In this document: positions 1 to 8,049 of the stretch, piece after piece | Numbering within the stretch: the stretch's first letter is position 1 | Layout: each line of letters opens with the position of its first letter | DNA from: Shinella granuli | GTDB taxonomy: Bacteria; Pseudomonadota; Alphaproteobacteria; Rhizobiales; Rhizobiaceae | Assembly: GCF_004341885.1 (NCBI RefSeq) | Contig: NZ_SLVX01000009.1 | Coordinates: 1-64,000 of the forward strand | Length of the DNA: 64,000 nucleotides | Direction of reading: 5' to 3' | The notes under the pieces: generated by a model | The model's database searches: none | What the model was told of the DNA's origin: nothing | Seen by the model: only the letters and a program-made list of their open reading frames with translations | Made by a program: the position numbers and the translations under genes

Positions 1-94
1 GCTCGGGCTTAAGCCCTCCCGGCGGTCTCAGGCCGGCGCCGCAGTGGCCGACTTTTGCTCCGCCCCGTGGCCGGTTTTTACTCCGCCGTTGACA
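1..94. mobile_element. Terminus of an IS21-family insertion sequence (body lies left of the window)
   Basis: Two 21-bp copies of a GTGGCCG...CTCCGCC repeat lie at 44-64 and 67-87, 23 bp apart, and the segment ends GTTGACA at 88-94. Read on the minus strand it begins TGTCAACGGCGGAGT, followed by AAAAACCGGCCAC and AAAAGTCGGCCAC. From memory this is the style of IS21-family ends, which start TGT and carry spaced transposase-binding repeats. No istA or istB coding sequence is visible here, so only the end is called. The boundary at 94 is inferred from the TGT start. Confidence 0.6.
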
Positions 95-296
95 GTCGTC
101 TCGGAAAGGTTCCGGATTGTAACCGCCGGCATGATGGCAACCTCGCATATTTGATAGCGATGCCATCAATATAAGATCGACGATATCATCCAGTAAGACG
201 ATACGGGCGACTGCCAACCGGCCCTCTTTGAAAGGGAGACGGCGCCGATGCCTGGGGATAGGATGGCGCACTGTCGTTTGATCCGGGTGGAGTGCC

Positions 297-911
297 ATGC
301 CCCTTCAAAATCGCGTCACGCCCTTCGGCGAGATCGTCGCGCTTCCGCAGCGTGGCCTGTTTACCGGCAATCGCGGCATCATCCATGACCCGGCGACGAA
401 GACGCTGCTTTCGAAACGCTGGGCGTCCAGGGCCTGGCTGATCTGCCTCCGCGACTTCCAGGGCCGCCGGCGGGAGGTGATGGGGGGACGGAGTTGGACC
501 GAATTGTTCTTCCTCGACGAGGCGGTCGCGCTGGCCGCCGGCCACCGGCCCTGCTTCTTCTGCCGCCGGGAGGCTGCGCAGCGCTTCCAGGCCTGCTGGG
601 CATCGGCGAAGGACGAGCCGCCGCCCTCCGCCGGCACGATGGATGCCGTCCTGCACGGCGAACGCCTGGAAGGCCGGCGCAAGCGCCTCCACCCGATCGC
701 CGGACCTCTGGCGGCGCTTCCCGACGGAGCGGTCGTGGCGGCCGAGGGGCACGCCTTCACCCTTCGCGCCGGCCTCGCTCATCGCTGGACCGCCGATGGC
801 TACGCCCCGCCGCGACGCCTCGACAGCGCCGACGCCCTGCTGACGCCGCCCTCGACGGTCGCGGCGCTTCGTTCCGGCTACCGGCCCGTCCTCCACCCGT
901 CGATCGATTGA
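297..911 (+). CDS. Conserved hypothetical protein with a CFFC motif
   Basis: A 204-residue soluble protein with no signal peptide or membrane segment. The start follows GGTGGAG closely. The N-terminal half is the more family-like part: PFGEIVALPQRGLFTGNRG, then RAWLICLRDFQGRRREVM, then a cysteine pair in HRPCFFCRREAAQRFQACW near residues 83-100, which could bind a metal. The C-terminal half is proline- and arginine-rich. I do not recognise a named family. It lies alone between the IS21-type end and the Pho-controlled phosphatase, on the same strand as the phosphatase but separated from it by a PHO box, so it is probably a separate unit. Confidence 0.75.
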   Translation: MPLQNRVTPFGEIVALPQRGLFTGNRGIIHDPATKTLLSKRWASRAWLICLRDFQGRRREVMGGRSWTELFFLDEAVALAAGHRPCFFCRREAAQRFQACWASAKDEPPPSAGTMDAVLHGERLEGRRKRLHPIAGPLAALPDGAVVAAEGHAFTLRAGLAHRWTADGYAPPRRLDSADALLTPPSTVAALRSGYRPVLHPSID

Positions 912-927
912 GGCGCGTCATACGCGA

Positions 928-967
928 CGGTCACAGCATGGTCATCGCGGTGTAATACGCCTGTCAT
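928..967 (+). promoter_or_regulatory. Tandem PHO boxes (PhoB operator), four 7-mers at 11-bp period
   Basis: CGGTCAC (928-934), TGGTCAT (939-945), GTGTAAT (950-956) and CTGTCAT (961-967) start exactly 11 bp apart. The PHO box is known as direct 7-bp repeats of CTGTCAT type separated by 4 bp, so this is two adjacent boxes; the third repeat is the weakest. The array ends 52 bp before the phosphatase ATG, and a TATGCG at 978-983 is a possible -10 element. PhoB activation under phosphate limitation is inferred. Confidence 0.85.
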
Positions 968-1019
968 GCAGGCTTTCTATGCGCAGGGAGGTAACGCACC
1001 GCTCAAGAGAGGCCCTCCC

Positions 1020-2774
1020 ATGCGTAAACTCATCCTCGCCCTGGCATCGGCAACGATTCTCGCCGGCGCCGCCAACGCCGCAACCGTCTATCCCATCGAT
1101 CGCGCCACGATCCTCGTCGGCTCGCCGTTCGACTTCAAGGTCGAGTTCGATGCGGTCGTGAAGCCGGAAGACGTGAAGATCACGGTCAACGGCAAGGACT
1201 ATGCGGAGGTCTTCGGCAAGCCCGCCGAATTCGTCGCGGAAGAGAAGGGCGCCGAGGACGAAGTGCTGGGTTCGGCGCTCATCCTGCGCGGCCTGACGAT
1301 CGGCACGGCCGGCGACTACACGGTCGAGGTGTCCGCCGGCAGCGAAACGCAGTCGGTCAACTGGGACGTCTACGAGACCGCCGCCCAGCCGAAGGCGAAG
1401 AACATCATCTTCCTGATCGCCGACGGCCTGTCCGTCGCCCACCGCACCGGCGCGCGCATCATGTCCAAGGGCATGACCGAGGGCAAGGCGAACGGCCGCC
1501 TGGCGATGGACGATATCCCGCCGGTCGCCTTCATCGGCACGTCCTCCACCCATTCGATCGCCACGGACAGCGCCAACACCATGTCGGCCTACATGACCGG
1601 CCACAAGTCGCGCGTCAACGCGCTCGGCGTCTATGCCGACCGCACGCCGGCAAGCCTCGACGACCCGAAGGTCGAGACCATTGCCGAGGCGCTGCGCCGG
1701 AACACCAGGAAGTCCATCGGCATCGTCTCCACCTCGGAACTCCAGGACGCGACGCCCGCAGCGCTCGTCGCCCATACGCGCAAGCGCGCCGACAAGGCCG
1801 AGATCGTCGGCATGATGCTCGACGTCAAGCCGGACGTCCTGCTCGGCGGCGGCTCGGCCTATTTCCTCTCCAAGGACGTGCCGGGCTCCAAGCGCAAGGA
1901 CGACAAGGACTATATCGCCGAGTTCCGTAATGCCGATTATGCAATCGCGACGGACAAGGCCGAGCTCGCCGCGGCCGCCGGATCGAACCAGGAGCGGCTG
2001 CTCGGCCTGTTCCACACCGGCAACATGGACGTGACGCTCGACCGCGACTTCCTCAAGAAAGGCACCGTCGACAAGTTCCCGAACCAGCCCGGCCTCGTCG
2101 AGATGACCAGGGCCGCGCTCGACAAGCTCTCGAAGAACCCGGAAGGCTTCTTCCTGATGGTGGAAGCCGCGTCGGTCGACAAGATGAGCCATCCGCTCGA
2201 CTGGGATCGCGCGCTCGTCGAGACGATCGAGTTCGACAAGGCCATCGGCGTTGCCCGTGAATTCGCCGAGAAGAACCCGGACACGCTTATCGTCGTGACG
2301 GGCGACCACACGCACGGCGTCGCCATCATCGGCACGGTCGACGACGAGAAGCCGGGCGACGTGATGCGCGAAAAGGTCGGCACCTACGACAATGCCGGCT
2401 TCCCGAACTACGAGGACAAGGACGGCGACGGCTATCCGGATCGCATCGACGTCTCGCGCCGCCTGTTCCTGGCCGCCAACAACGGCCCGGACCACTACGA
2501 GACCTTCCGCCCGAAGCTGGACGGTCCATTCGTGCCGGCCGTGCAGAACGAGGCGAAGGAATATGTTGCCAACGAAGCCTACAAGGACGTGCCCGGTGCG
2601 GTCTTCGTGGAAGGCAATATCCCGAAGGAAGACGACACGGGCGTGCATGCCGTCGACGACGTCGTGCTGCAGGCCATCGGCCCCGGCTCCGAAGGGTTCC
2701 GCGGCTACATGGAACAGAGCGACGTCTACCGCGTGCTGGCCGATGCCTTCGCGCTCGGCGTGCCGAAGGACTGA
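1020..2774 (+). CDS. Periplasmic alkaline phosphatase (PhoA superfamily)
   Basis: A 584-residue secreted metalloenzyme that hydrolyses phosphomonoesters. The start at 1020 gives a clean signal peptide (MRKLILALASATILAGAANA) behind AGAGAGG; an upstream in-frame ATG at 966 overlaps the PHO box and is rejected. After an N-terminal beta domain, the phosphatase domain begins at NIIFLIADGLS. The nucleophile serine lies in THSIATDSANT, and the late metal ligands lie in VVTGDHTHG. An acidic DKDGDGYPDRID stretch resembles a calcium-binding loop. Tandem PHO boxes lie directly upstream. The next three genes are co-oriented and encode a possible metal or export system, notable because the enzyme needs zinc or a similar metal. 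Confidence 0.92.
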   Translation: MRKLILALASATILAGAANAATVYPIDRATILVGSPFDFKVEFDAVVKPEDVKITVNGKDYAEVFGKPAEFVAEEKGAEDEVLGSALILRGLTIGTAGDYTVEVSAGSETQSVNWDVYETAAQPKAKNIIFLIADGLSVAHRTGARIMSKGMTEGKANGRLAMDDIPPVAFIGTSSTHSIATDSANTMSAYMTGHKSRVNALGVYADRTPASLDDPKVETIAEALRRNTRKSIGIVSTSELQDATPAALVAHTRKRADKAEIVGMMLDVKPDVLLGGGSAYFLSKDVPGSKRKDDKDYIAEFRNADYAIATDKAELAAAAGSNQERLLGLFHTGNMDVTLDRDFLKKGTVDKFPNQPGLVEMTRAALDKLSKNPEGFFLMVEAASVDKMSHPLDWDRALVETIEFDKAIGVAREFAEKNPDTLIVVTGDHTHGVAIIGTVDDEKPGDVMREKVGTYDNAGFPNYEDKDGDGYPDRIDVSRRLFLAANNGPDHYETFRPKLDGPFVPAVQNEAKEYVANEAYKDVPGAVFVEGNIPKEDDTGVHAVDDVVLQAIGPGSEGFRGYMEQSDVYRVLADAFALGVPKD

Positions 2775-2846
2775 CACCAGACCTTGCTGGACAGGCGGCC
2801 CGCGCCGCCTGTCCACGCTCCTGCCGACAAAGAAGGAGGCCCGGCC

Positions 2847-3311
2847 ATGACGCAGACGGACCGCGTATCGTTCGAGAGGCGCCGGCTGCTTTGCGCGCTG
2901 GCGGCCTTGCCCACCCTCGCCCTTTCCCGCCCGGCCCTTGCTGGCGAGACGCTGGGCTTCGGCGAACTCTACAAGAGCTTCGGCGTGCTCGGCCTCGAAT
3001 TCTCCGACAAGGTGAAGCGGCTGAACGGGCAGGACGTCGCCGTGAAGGGGTTCATGGCGCCGCCGCTGAAGGCGGAGGCGAACTTCTTCGTGCTCACAGA
3101 AATCCCGATGTCGCTCTGCCCCTTCTGCTCCTCGGATGCCGACTGGCCGGACAATATCCTCGTCGTCTACCTCGCCGAAAAGCAGACCTTCGTGCAGTAC
3201 AATGCGCCGATCGAGGCCCAAGGTGTGCTGGAATACGGGTCGTGGGTCGATCCTGAAACCGGCTTCGTCAGCCAGTTGCGCCTGCGCGGCGCCACCTTCG
3301 ACACGGTCTGA
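2847..3311 (+). CDS. Exported CxxC protein, remote DUF3299-like, partner of the ABC exporter
   Basis: A 154-residue protein with an arginine-rich N-terminus (FERRRLLCALAALPTLALSR) ending in PALAG, so an exported, possibly Tat-type, periplasmic protein. The start follows AAGGAGG. The mature part contains SLCPFCSSDADWPDN, placing a CPFC pair where DUF3299 proteins carry a conserved cysteine patch; this placement is from memory. It ends two bases before the ABC ATPase gene and belongs to that operon. Small periplasmic proteins beside MacB-like exporters occur in zinc-starvation operons (PA4063-PA4066 of Pseudomonas aeruginosa, recalled). A metal-binding role is inference. Confidence 0.7.
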   Translation: MTQTDRVSFERRRLLCALAALPTLALSRPALAGETLGFGELYKSFGVLGLEFSDKVKRLNGQDVAVKGFMAPPLKAEANFFVLTEIPMSLCPFCSSDADWPDNILVVYLAEKQTFVQYNAPIEAQGVLEYGSWVDPETGFVSQLRLRGATFDTV

Positions 3312-3313
3312 CG

Positions 3314-4000
3314 ATGCTCGCGCTCGATATTGCCGGCCTGGAGATGCGCTTTCCGGGCCTCGACACGCCGGTGCTCTCCATCGACAAACTGCATCTTGCC
3401 GCAGGCGGCGGCCTTGCGATCACGGGTGCCTCAGGCTCGGGCAAGAGCACGCTGGTCAATGTCGTCACCGGGCTGGAGCGGGCGACGCAGGGATCCGTTT
3501 CCTGGGGAGAAACGGAGATCACCCGCCTGCCCACCGGCCGGCGCGATGCCTTCCGCGCCGCCCATATCGGCCTGGTGATGCAGGATTTCCACCTTTTCCC
3601 CGGCCTTTCGGCCTACGAGAACGTCGTGCTGCCGGTGCGGCTCGCCCGCCGCCTGAAGCCGGCCGAGCGCGAACGCGCCCTTCACCTGCTCGAAATCACC
3701 GGCATTGCCCGCCCCGGCCAGCCCATCGAGACGCTGTCGCGCGGCGAGATGCAGCGCGTGGCGGTGGCGCGGGCGCTGCTGTCGAAACCGGGCGTGATCG
3801 TCGCCGACGAACCGACGGCGAGCCTCGACCGCCGCATCGGCGGCGAGGTGGCCGACCTCATCGTGCGGCTTGCCCGCGCGGAGGGTGCCACGCTGCTCGT
3901 CGTGACCCATGACCCCGCCCTGGTGGAGCGCATCGGCCGGCATATCGTCCTCGACGGTGGCCGCATCGTCGAGGATGCCGGAAAGGCGGAAGCGGCATGA
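3314..4000 (+). CDS. ABC transporter ATPase of MacB/LolD type
   Basis: A 228-residue ATPase that powers the neighbouring FtsX-like permease. Walker A is GASGSGKST near residue 38, the Q-loop lies in VMQDFHLFPGL, the signature is LSRGEMQR and Walker B is GVIVADEPT; the switch histidine lies in VVTHDP. Length and motifs fit the MacB/LolD subfamily, which drives mechanotransmission rather than transport through a classical channel. The gene overlaps the permease by ATGA, so the two are translationally coupled. The exported substrate is not shown by the sequence. Confidence 0.88.
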   Translation: MLALDIAGLEMRFPGLDTPVLSIDKLHLAAGGGLAITGASGSGKSTLVNVVTGLERATQGSVSWGETEITRLPTGRRDAFRAAHIGLVMQDFHLFPGLSAYENVVLPVRLARRLKPAERERALHLLEITGIARPGQPIETLSRGEMQRVAVARALLSKPGVIVADEPTASLDRRIGGEVADLIVRLARAEGATLLVVTHDPALVERIGRHIVLDGGRIVEDAGKAEAA

Positions 4001-5259
4001 TGGGCTTCATCCTCGCCGATCTTCGCCGGTTCAAGGGCGGCGCGCTCGCCGTGGTCGTGCTGATCGCGCTGTCGGTCGCGCTCAGCGTCGCCGTCACGCT
4101 GCAGGAACGGGCCGTCCGGCTCGGCAGCGCACGGGCGGCGGAAAAGTTCGACCTCGTCGTCGGCGCCGCCGGCAGCGAGACGCAGCTTGCCCTGTCGGCC
4201 GTCTTCCTCCAGCCATCCCCCCTGCCCCTGATGTCCGGCGCCGTGCTGGAAAAGCTCGCGCGGGACCCGCGCGTTTCCTTCGCCGCCCCCGTCGGCTTCG
4301 GCGATTCCGCCGACGGTCGCCCGGTCGTCGGCACGACGACGGCGCTGGTTGCGGCCCTCTCGCCAACACTTGCGGAAGGCGCGGTCTTCGCCCGCCTCGG
4401 CGAGGCGGTGATAGGCGCCGACGTGCCGATGCGCCTCGGGGCAAAGATCAAGCCGATGCACGGCGCGGCCGATAGCGGCGGCCATACCCATGTCGAACTC
4501 GCCTATACGGTACGCGGCCGCATGGCGCCGACCGGCACCGCCTGGGACCGGGCGATCCTCGTGCCGATCCGGGCCGTCTGGCAACTGCACGGCATGGGCG
4601 CGGAGGCCGAACACGCGCACGACCATGGCGACGAAGCGCCTGACGGCGCGGCGGCGGAGGATCACGACCACGCGGTCCATGTCGAGGCGGACGCGGCGCT
4701 CGACGAACATTTCGATGCCGAAACGCCCGGCATCCCCGCCGTCCTCGTCAAGCCGAAGACCATGGGCGACGCCTACCGCCTGCGCCAGGAATATCGCGGC
4801 GAGACGACGCTCGCCGTGTTCCCCGCCGAGGTGCTGACCCGCCTCTATGCGACGCTCGGCGATGCCCGCAGCCTGCTGCTTGCGATCGCCATCGCCACGC
4901 AGGCGATCGTCGTCGCCGCCATCCTGCTCGTCACGATCATGCATGTCGGCGCCCGCCGGCGGCAGATCGGGGCGCTCAGGGCCTTTGGCGCCCCGCGCCG
5001 GGCGGTCTTCGCGATCGTCTGGGGCGAACTCTTCCTGCTGCTGCTGGCCGGTTTCGCCCTCGGCCTTGCCATCGGCTATGGCGCGGCACGGGCCATCTCC
5101 GCCGCCCTCGCCTCCACGACGGCGGTCCATATGCCCGTGGAATTCGCCCGGGCGGATCTCTCGCTGGCGATGTGGTTCGCCGCTCTTGCGGTGCTGGTGT
5201 CGATCGTACCGGCGCTTTCGGCCCTTCGCCTCAGCCCGGCGGCCGCCTTGAGAGCCTGA
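3997..5259 (+). CDS. FtsX-like ABC permease with a His-rich periplasmic loop
   Basis: A 420-residue membrane protein of MacB/LolC/E topology: one N-terminal membrane helix (residues about 10-30), a large periplasmic domain, then three C-terminal helices from about residue 290 (LLLAIAIATQAIVVAAILLV onward). Within the periplasmic domain, roughly residues 203-238, lies an Asp/Glu-rich stretch with eight histidines (EHAHDHGDE, EDHDHAVH, DEH). Such stretches bind zinc or similar metals in many transport proteins. With the phosphatase and the CxxC protein upstream, this suggests a metal-responsive export or metallation system. The transported molecule is unknown. Confidence 0.85.
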   Translation: MMGFILADLRRFKGGALAVVVLIALSVALSVAVTLQERAVRLGSARAAEKFDLVVGAAGSETQLALSAVFLQPSPLPLMSGAVLEKLARDPRVSFAAPVGFGDSADGRPVVGTTTALVAALSPTLAEGAVFARLGEAVIGADVPMRLGAKIKPMHGAADSGGHTHVELAYTVRGRMAPTGTAWDRAILVPIRAVWQLHGMGAEAEHAHDHGDEAPDGAAAEDHDHAVHVEADAALDEHFDAETPGIPAVLVKPKTMGDAYRLRQEYRGETTLAVFPAEVLTRLYATLGDARSLLLAIAIATQAIVVAAILLVTIMHVGARRRQIGALRAFGAPRRAVFAIVWGELFLLLLAGFALGLAIGYGAARAISAALASTTAVHMPVEFARADLSLAMWFAALAVLVSIVPALSALRLSPAAALRA

Positions 5260-5337
5260 TGGAGCTGGAGGCAGGACGGTCCGCATGGCCCCGGCAAAAA
5301 TCGCCGGGCCCGTTTCCGGAATTGCTCTGTCGACCGG

Positions 5338-7038
5338 TCAGATAGCCTCGCCGATGATCCTTGCAACCAGCGCCAGTGAGATCGCGCCGGCGTCCGGATG
5401 GCCGATGCTGCGTTCGGCGAGCGGGCGGGCACGGCCGAGTTTCGGCGTCAGCGCGGCGGTGGCGTCGGCCGCTGCCGTCGCAGCGCCTGCGGCGTCGATC
5501 CAGGCGGATTTCAGCGGCTTGCCGGCTACAAACGACGCTTCCAGCGTCTCGACGAAGGGCACGAGCGCATCGACGAGGGTCTTGTCGCCGACGCGGGCGC
5601 GGCCAAGCCGCGTCACCGCATCGAGCGCAAGACGCGCGCCCCTGACCACGGCGGCGTCATCGAAAACGGCATCGTCGGAAAGCGCGTTGCTCCAGGCGCG
5701 CAGCAGCAGGCCCCAGATGGCACCCGACGTGCCGCCCGCCCGGTCCGCCCAGGCATCGCCGGCGACCGCAAGCGTGCTCGCAGCGCCGGCACCGGCGGCG
5801 AGTGCCTGCCCCACGGCGTCTTCGGCGGCGGCGGAGCCGCGGCGCATGCCCTGGCCATGGTCGCCGTCGCCGGCCTGCGCGTCGATGCGGCCCAGCTCGT
5901 CCTCCGCGTCCTTCAACCCTTTGGCGGCAAGGCCGAGAAGCCTTGCGATGCAGGCCGCGTCCTTGCGCGAGGCGGCCGAGGACGGGCCGAAGGTCGGCGC
6001 GGCATCCTCGTTGACGATGGTATCAGTGGCCGGCTCCGTGCGGATCTCGCCGCCGCGCCGGAGGACGGGCGTATCGCAGGCCGCGGTCCAGTAGGTTTCG
6101 AGCTCCGCATCCAGCCATATCAGCGTCAGCGAGCAGCCCTGCATGTCGAGGCTGGTGACATATTCCCCCGCCTCGGGCGCCACGATCTCCAGCCCGGCCG
6201 CCTTCAGCAGCCCGGAGATCGCGGTCCAGAGAACGAAGAGCTCCTCGTATTTCGTTGCGCCGAGGCCATTGAGCACCGCTGCCACGCGCGTGACGCCCTG
6301 CGGGCGCTCGGCAAGAAGCCGTTCGACGAGGAGGGCCGCAAGATCCTTCGCCGGCACGACGGCCTCCTCGCGGATGCCCGGTTCGCCATGGATGCCGAGG
6401 CCGAGCGCCATGCGGCCCTTCGGCACGGTGAAGAGCGGGCCGCCGGCGCCGGGCAAGGTGCAGCCGTCAAAGGCGACGCCGAAGGAGACGGTGCGGTCGT
6501 TGGCACGGCGCGTGATGCGCTCCACCTCGTCGAGGGAAAGGCCGGCTTCCGCCGCCGCGCCCGCGACCTTGAACACGGCAAGATCACCCGCAATGCCACG
6601 GCGCTTTCCATGCGCCTCGGCCGGCGCGCTCGCCACGTCATCGGTGACGGGAACGATGCGCACATCGATGCCCTCGGCCCTGAGACGCTCGGCGGCGACA
6701 CCGAAATTCAGCACGTCGCCGGCATAGTTGCCGAAGCCGAGCAGGATGCCGCCGCCGTGATGGGCCTGCCGGCAGACGCGGGCGACCGCCGCCGTCGAGG
6801 GCGAGGCGAAGACGTCGCCGGCAACCGCCGCGTCCGCCATGCCCGCGCCGACATAGCCGGCAAAGGCCGGATAATGCCCCGAACCGCCGCCGACGACGAC
6901 CGAGACCTTGCCCTCCGGCACTCGTGTCGCCCGCACCACGCCGCCGCGCACGAGGCGGACATGGCGGCTGTAGAGATCGGCAAAGCCGGCAAGCGCGGTG
7001 GCCGCGAAATCCTCCGGTGCATCGAAGATGGTGGTCAT
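5338..7038 (-). CDS. Single-chain dihydroxyacetone-kinase-family kinase (DhaK-DhaL fusion)
   Basis: A 566-residue ATP-dependent ketose kinase with the substrate-binding DhaK domain first and the nucleotide-binding DhaL domain after about residue 355. DhaK shows VVVGGGSGHYPAFAGYVG and the HGEPG motif, whose histidine holds the ketone covalently in this family. DhaL shows DAQAGDGDHGQGM, the Mg-ADP aspartates, and GGTSGAIWG. Members phosphorylate dihydroxyacetone or C4 ketoses such as erythrulose. It is the last gene of an operon with a PdxA-family dehydrogenase, a TctCBA transporter and a TIM-barrel protein. No DUF1537 acid-sugar kinase is present, so this is the only kinase of the operon. Confidence 0.88.
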   Translation of the reverse strand: MTTIFDAPEDFAATALAGFADLYSRHVRLVRGGVVRATRVPEGKVSVVVGGGSGHYPAFAGYVGAGMADAAVAGDVFASPSTAAVARVCRQAHHGGGILLGFGNYAGDVLNFGVAAERLRAEGIDVRIVPVTDDVASAPAEAHGKRRGIAGDLAVFKVAGAAAEAGLSLDEVERITRRANDRTVSFGVAFDGCTLPGAGGPLFTVPKGRMALGLGIHGEPGIREEAVVPAKDLAALLVERLLAERPQGVTRVAAVLNGLGATKYEELFVLWTAISGLLKAAGLEIVAPEAGEYVTSLDMQGCSLTLIWLDAELETYWTAACDTPVLRRGGEIRTEPATDTIVNEDAAPTFGPSSAASRKDAACIARLLGLAAKGLKDAEDELGRIDAQAGDGDHGQGMRRGSAAAEDAVGQALAAGAGAASTLAVAGDAWADRAGGTSGAIWGLLLRAWSNALSDDAVFDDAAVVRGARLALDAVTRLGRARVGDKTLVDALVPFVETLEASFVAGKPLKSAWIDAAGAATAAADATAALTPKLGRARPLAERSIGHPDAGAISLALVARIIGEAI

Positions 7039-7071
7039 GGTGATCGTCCCTCGTCTTGCTGGATCGTCGTG

Positions 7072-8010
7072 TCAGCGGCGCGGCAGGATGCGCCGCAGGT
7101 AATCGCGGTTGGCGGCCGAGACCGAAAGGCCGTCGCCGCCGTAATGCTCGCAAAGGAAGGCGCTGCGGAAACCGTGCGCAAGCGCCATGCGGATGGCGGC
7201 GCGGTAGTTGATGATGCCCGTCTCCAGCGGCGCCGGATGGGTGACGATCACCCCCGTTCCCGGATCCTCCGTGCGCGTATAGTTCTTGACGTGCCAGTAT
7301 TTCGCGAAGGGCGCGACCTTCTCCATCATCGCCTGCCAGTGCTCGACGGGGCGGTGCAGGCGGATGAGGTTGCCGATATCCGCATTGATGCCGACATTCG
7401 GCAGGCCGACCGCCTCGACGAAACGCACGCTGCTGTCGGCCGTGCCGAGATAGGTATCCTCGTACATTTCCAGCGCCACCTCGATGCCGAGCTCCTCGGC
7501 ATGGCGACCGAGCTCGCGGATGCGCGCGACGGCCTTCTGCCAGACGGCCGGATCATCAGGATTGCGCGGGCCATCGACCGTCCAGAACCAGAGCGCCGTC
7601 TTCTGCCCGGCCGTCAGCGGCTCGAAGAGGCCGAAGGAGACGGCGCCCGCGCCGATCGCCTTCGCGGTGTCGATGACGCGGTGGCCATAGGCGAGATAGG
7701 CATCGCCATGGACGGCATCGATGACGCTGCGGCGGGAGGTCGAGATCGCCGGGATCGTCAGGCCGAGCGAGCGCACCAGCGCCATGAAGGCGTCGAGCCG
7801 CGCCGGCGAAAGGTCGGCGAGCCGCAGCCAGCTATCCGTCGGGTCGAGCTCGGTGAAGCCGGCATCGACGACGTCGTCGAGCGTCGCCGCCCATTCCTCG
7901 ACGGACTGGTCCTGCACCGAACGGCCGTCCGCCAGGAGGTTGGGATACTGGATCATCGCGGCCGCGATCGGCCAGGTCTCACGGGTCCATGCGGGTGCCG
8001 GAACGGTCAT
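7072..8010 (-). CDS. Sugar phosphate isomerase/epimerase-type TIM-barrel protein
   Basis: A 312-residue protein of the AP-endonuclease-2/xylose-isomerase-like fold, read from an ATG behind AGGAG. Metal-ligand-like residues sit in LEMYEDTYLG, NINADIGNLIRLH-type text (VGINADIGNLIRLH), HVKNYTR and FLCEHYGGDG. Members isomerise or epimerise sugars; one branch (OiaC of apiose catabolism, recalled) decarboxylates a keto acid to L-erythrulose, which a DhaK-type kinase then uses. That would fit the kinase 33 bases downstream. The exact reaction cannot be read from the sequence. Confidence 0.78.
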   Translation of the reverse strand: MTVPAPAWTRETWPIAAAMIQYPNLLADGRSVQDQSVEEWAATLDDVVDAGFTELDPTDSWLRLADLSPARLDAFMALVRSLGLTIPAISTSRRSVIDAVHGDAYLAYGHRVIDTAKAIGAGAVSFGLFEPLTAGQKTALWFWTVDGPRNPDDPAVWQKAVARIRELGRHAEELGIEVALEMYEDTYLGTADSSVRFVEAVGLPNVGINADIGNLIRLHRPVEHWQAMMEKVAPFAKYWHVKNYTRTEDPGTGVIVTHPAPLETGIINYRAAIRMALAHGFRSAFLCEHYGGDGLSVSAANRDYLRRILPRR

Positions 8011-8049
8011 GGCGAACTCCTGATGCGGAAAGGGTGGGGAGCCGGCGGA

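Noticed and set aside
133-167. GATGGCA...TGCCATC and TTGAT...ATCAA dyads near the first gene
   Set aside because: Short arms with long loops in a region without a regulator gene nearby; chance symmetry is likely.
942-3221. A minus-strand open frame of about 760 codons opposite the phosphatase
   Set aside because: Antisense shadow of high GC3 coding DNA with low-complexity composition; the plus-strand genes have clear families and ribosome sites.
5290-5308. Stem CCCGGC...GCCGGG between two convergent operons
   Set aside because: Only 6 bp with no T-run on either strand, so it is not called as a terminator.
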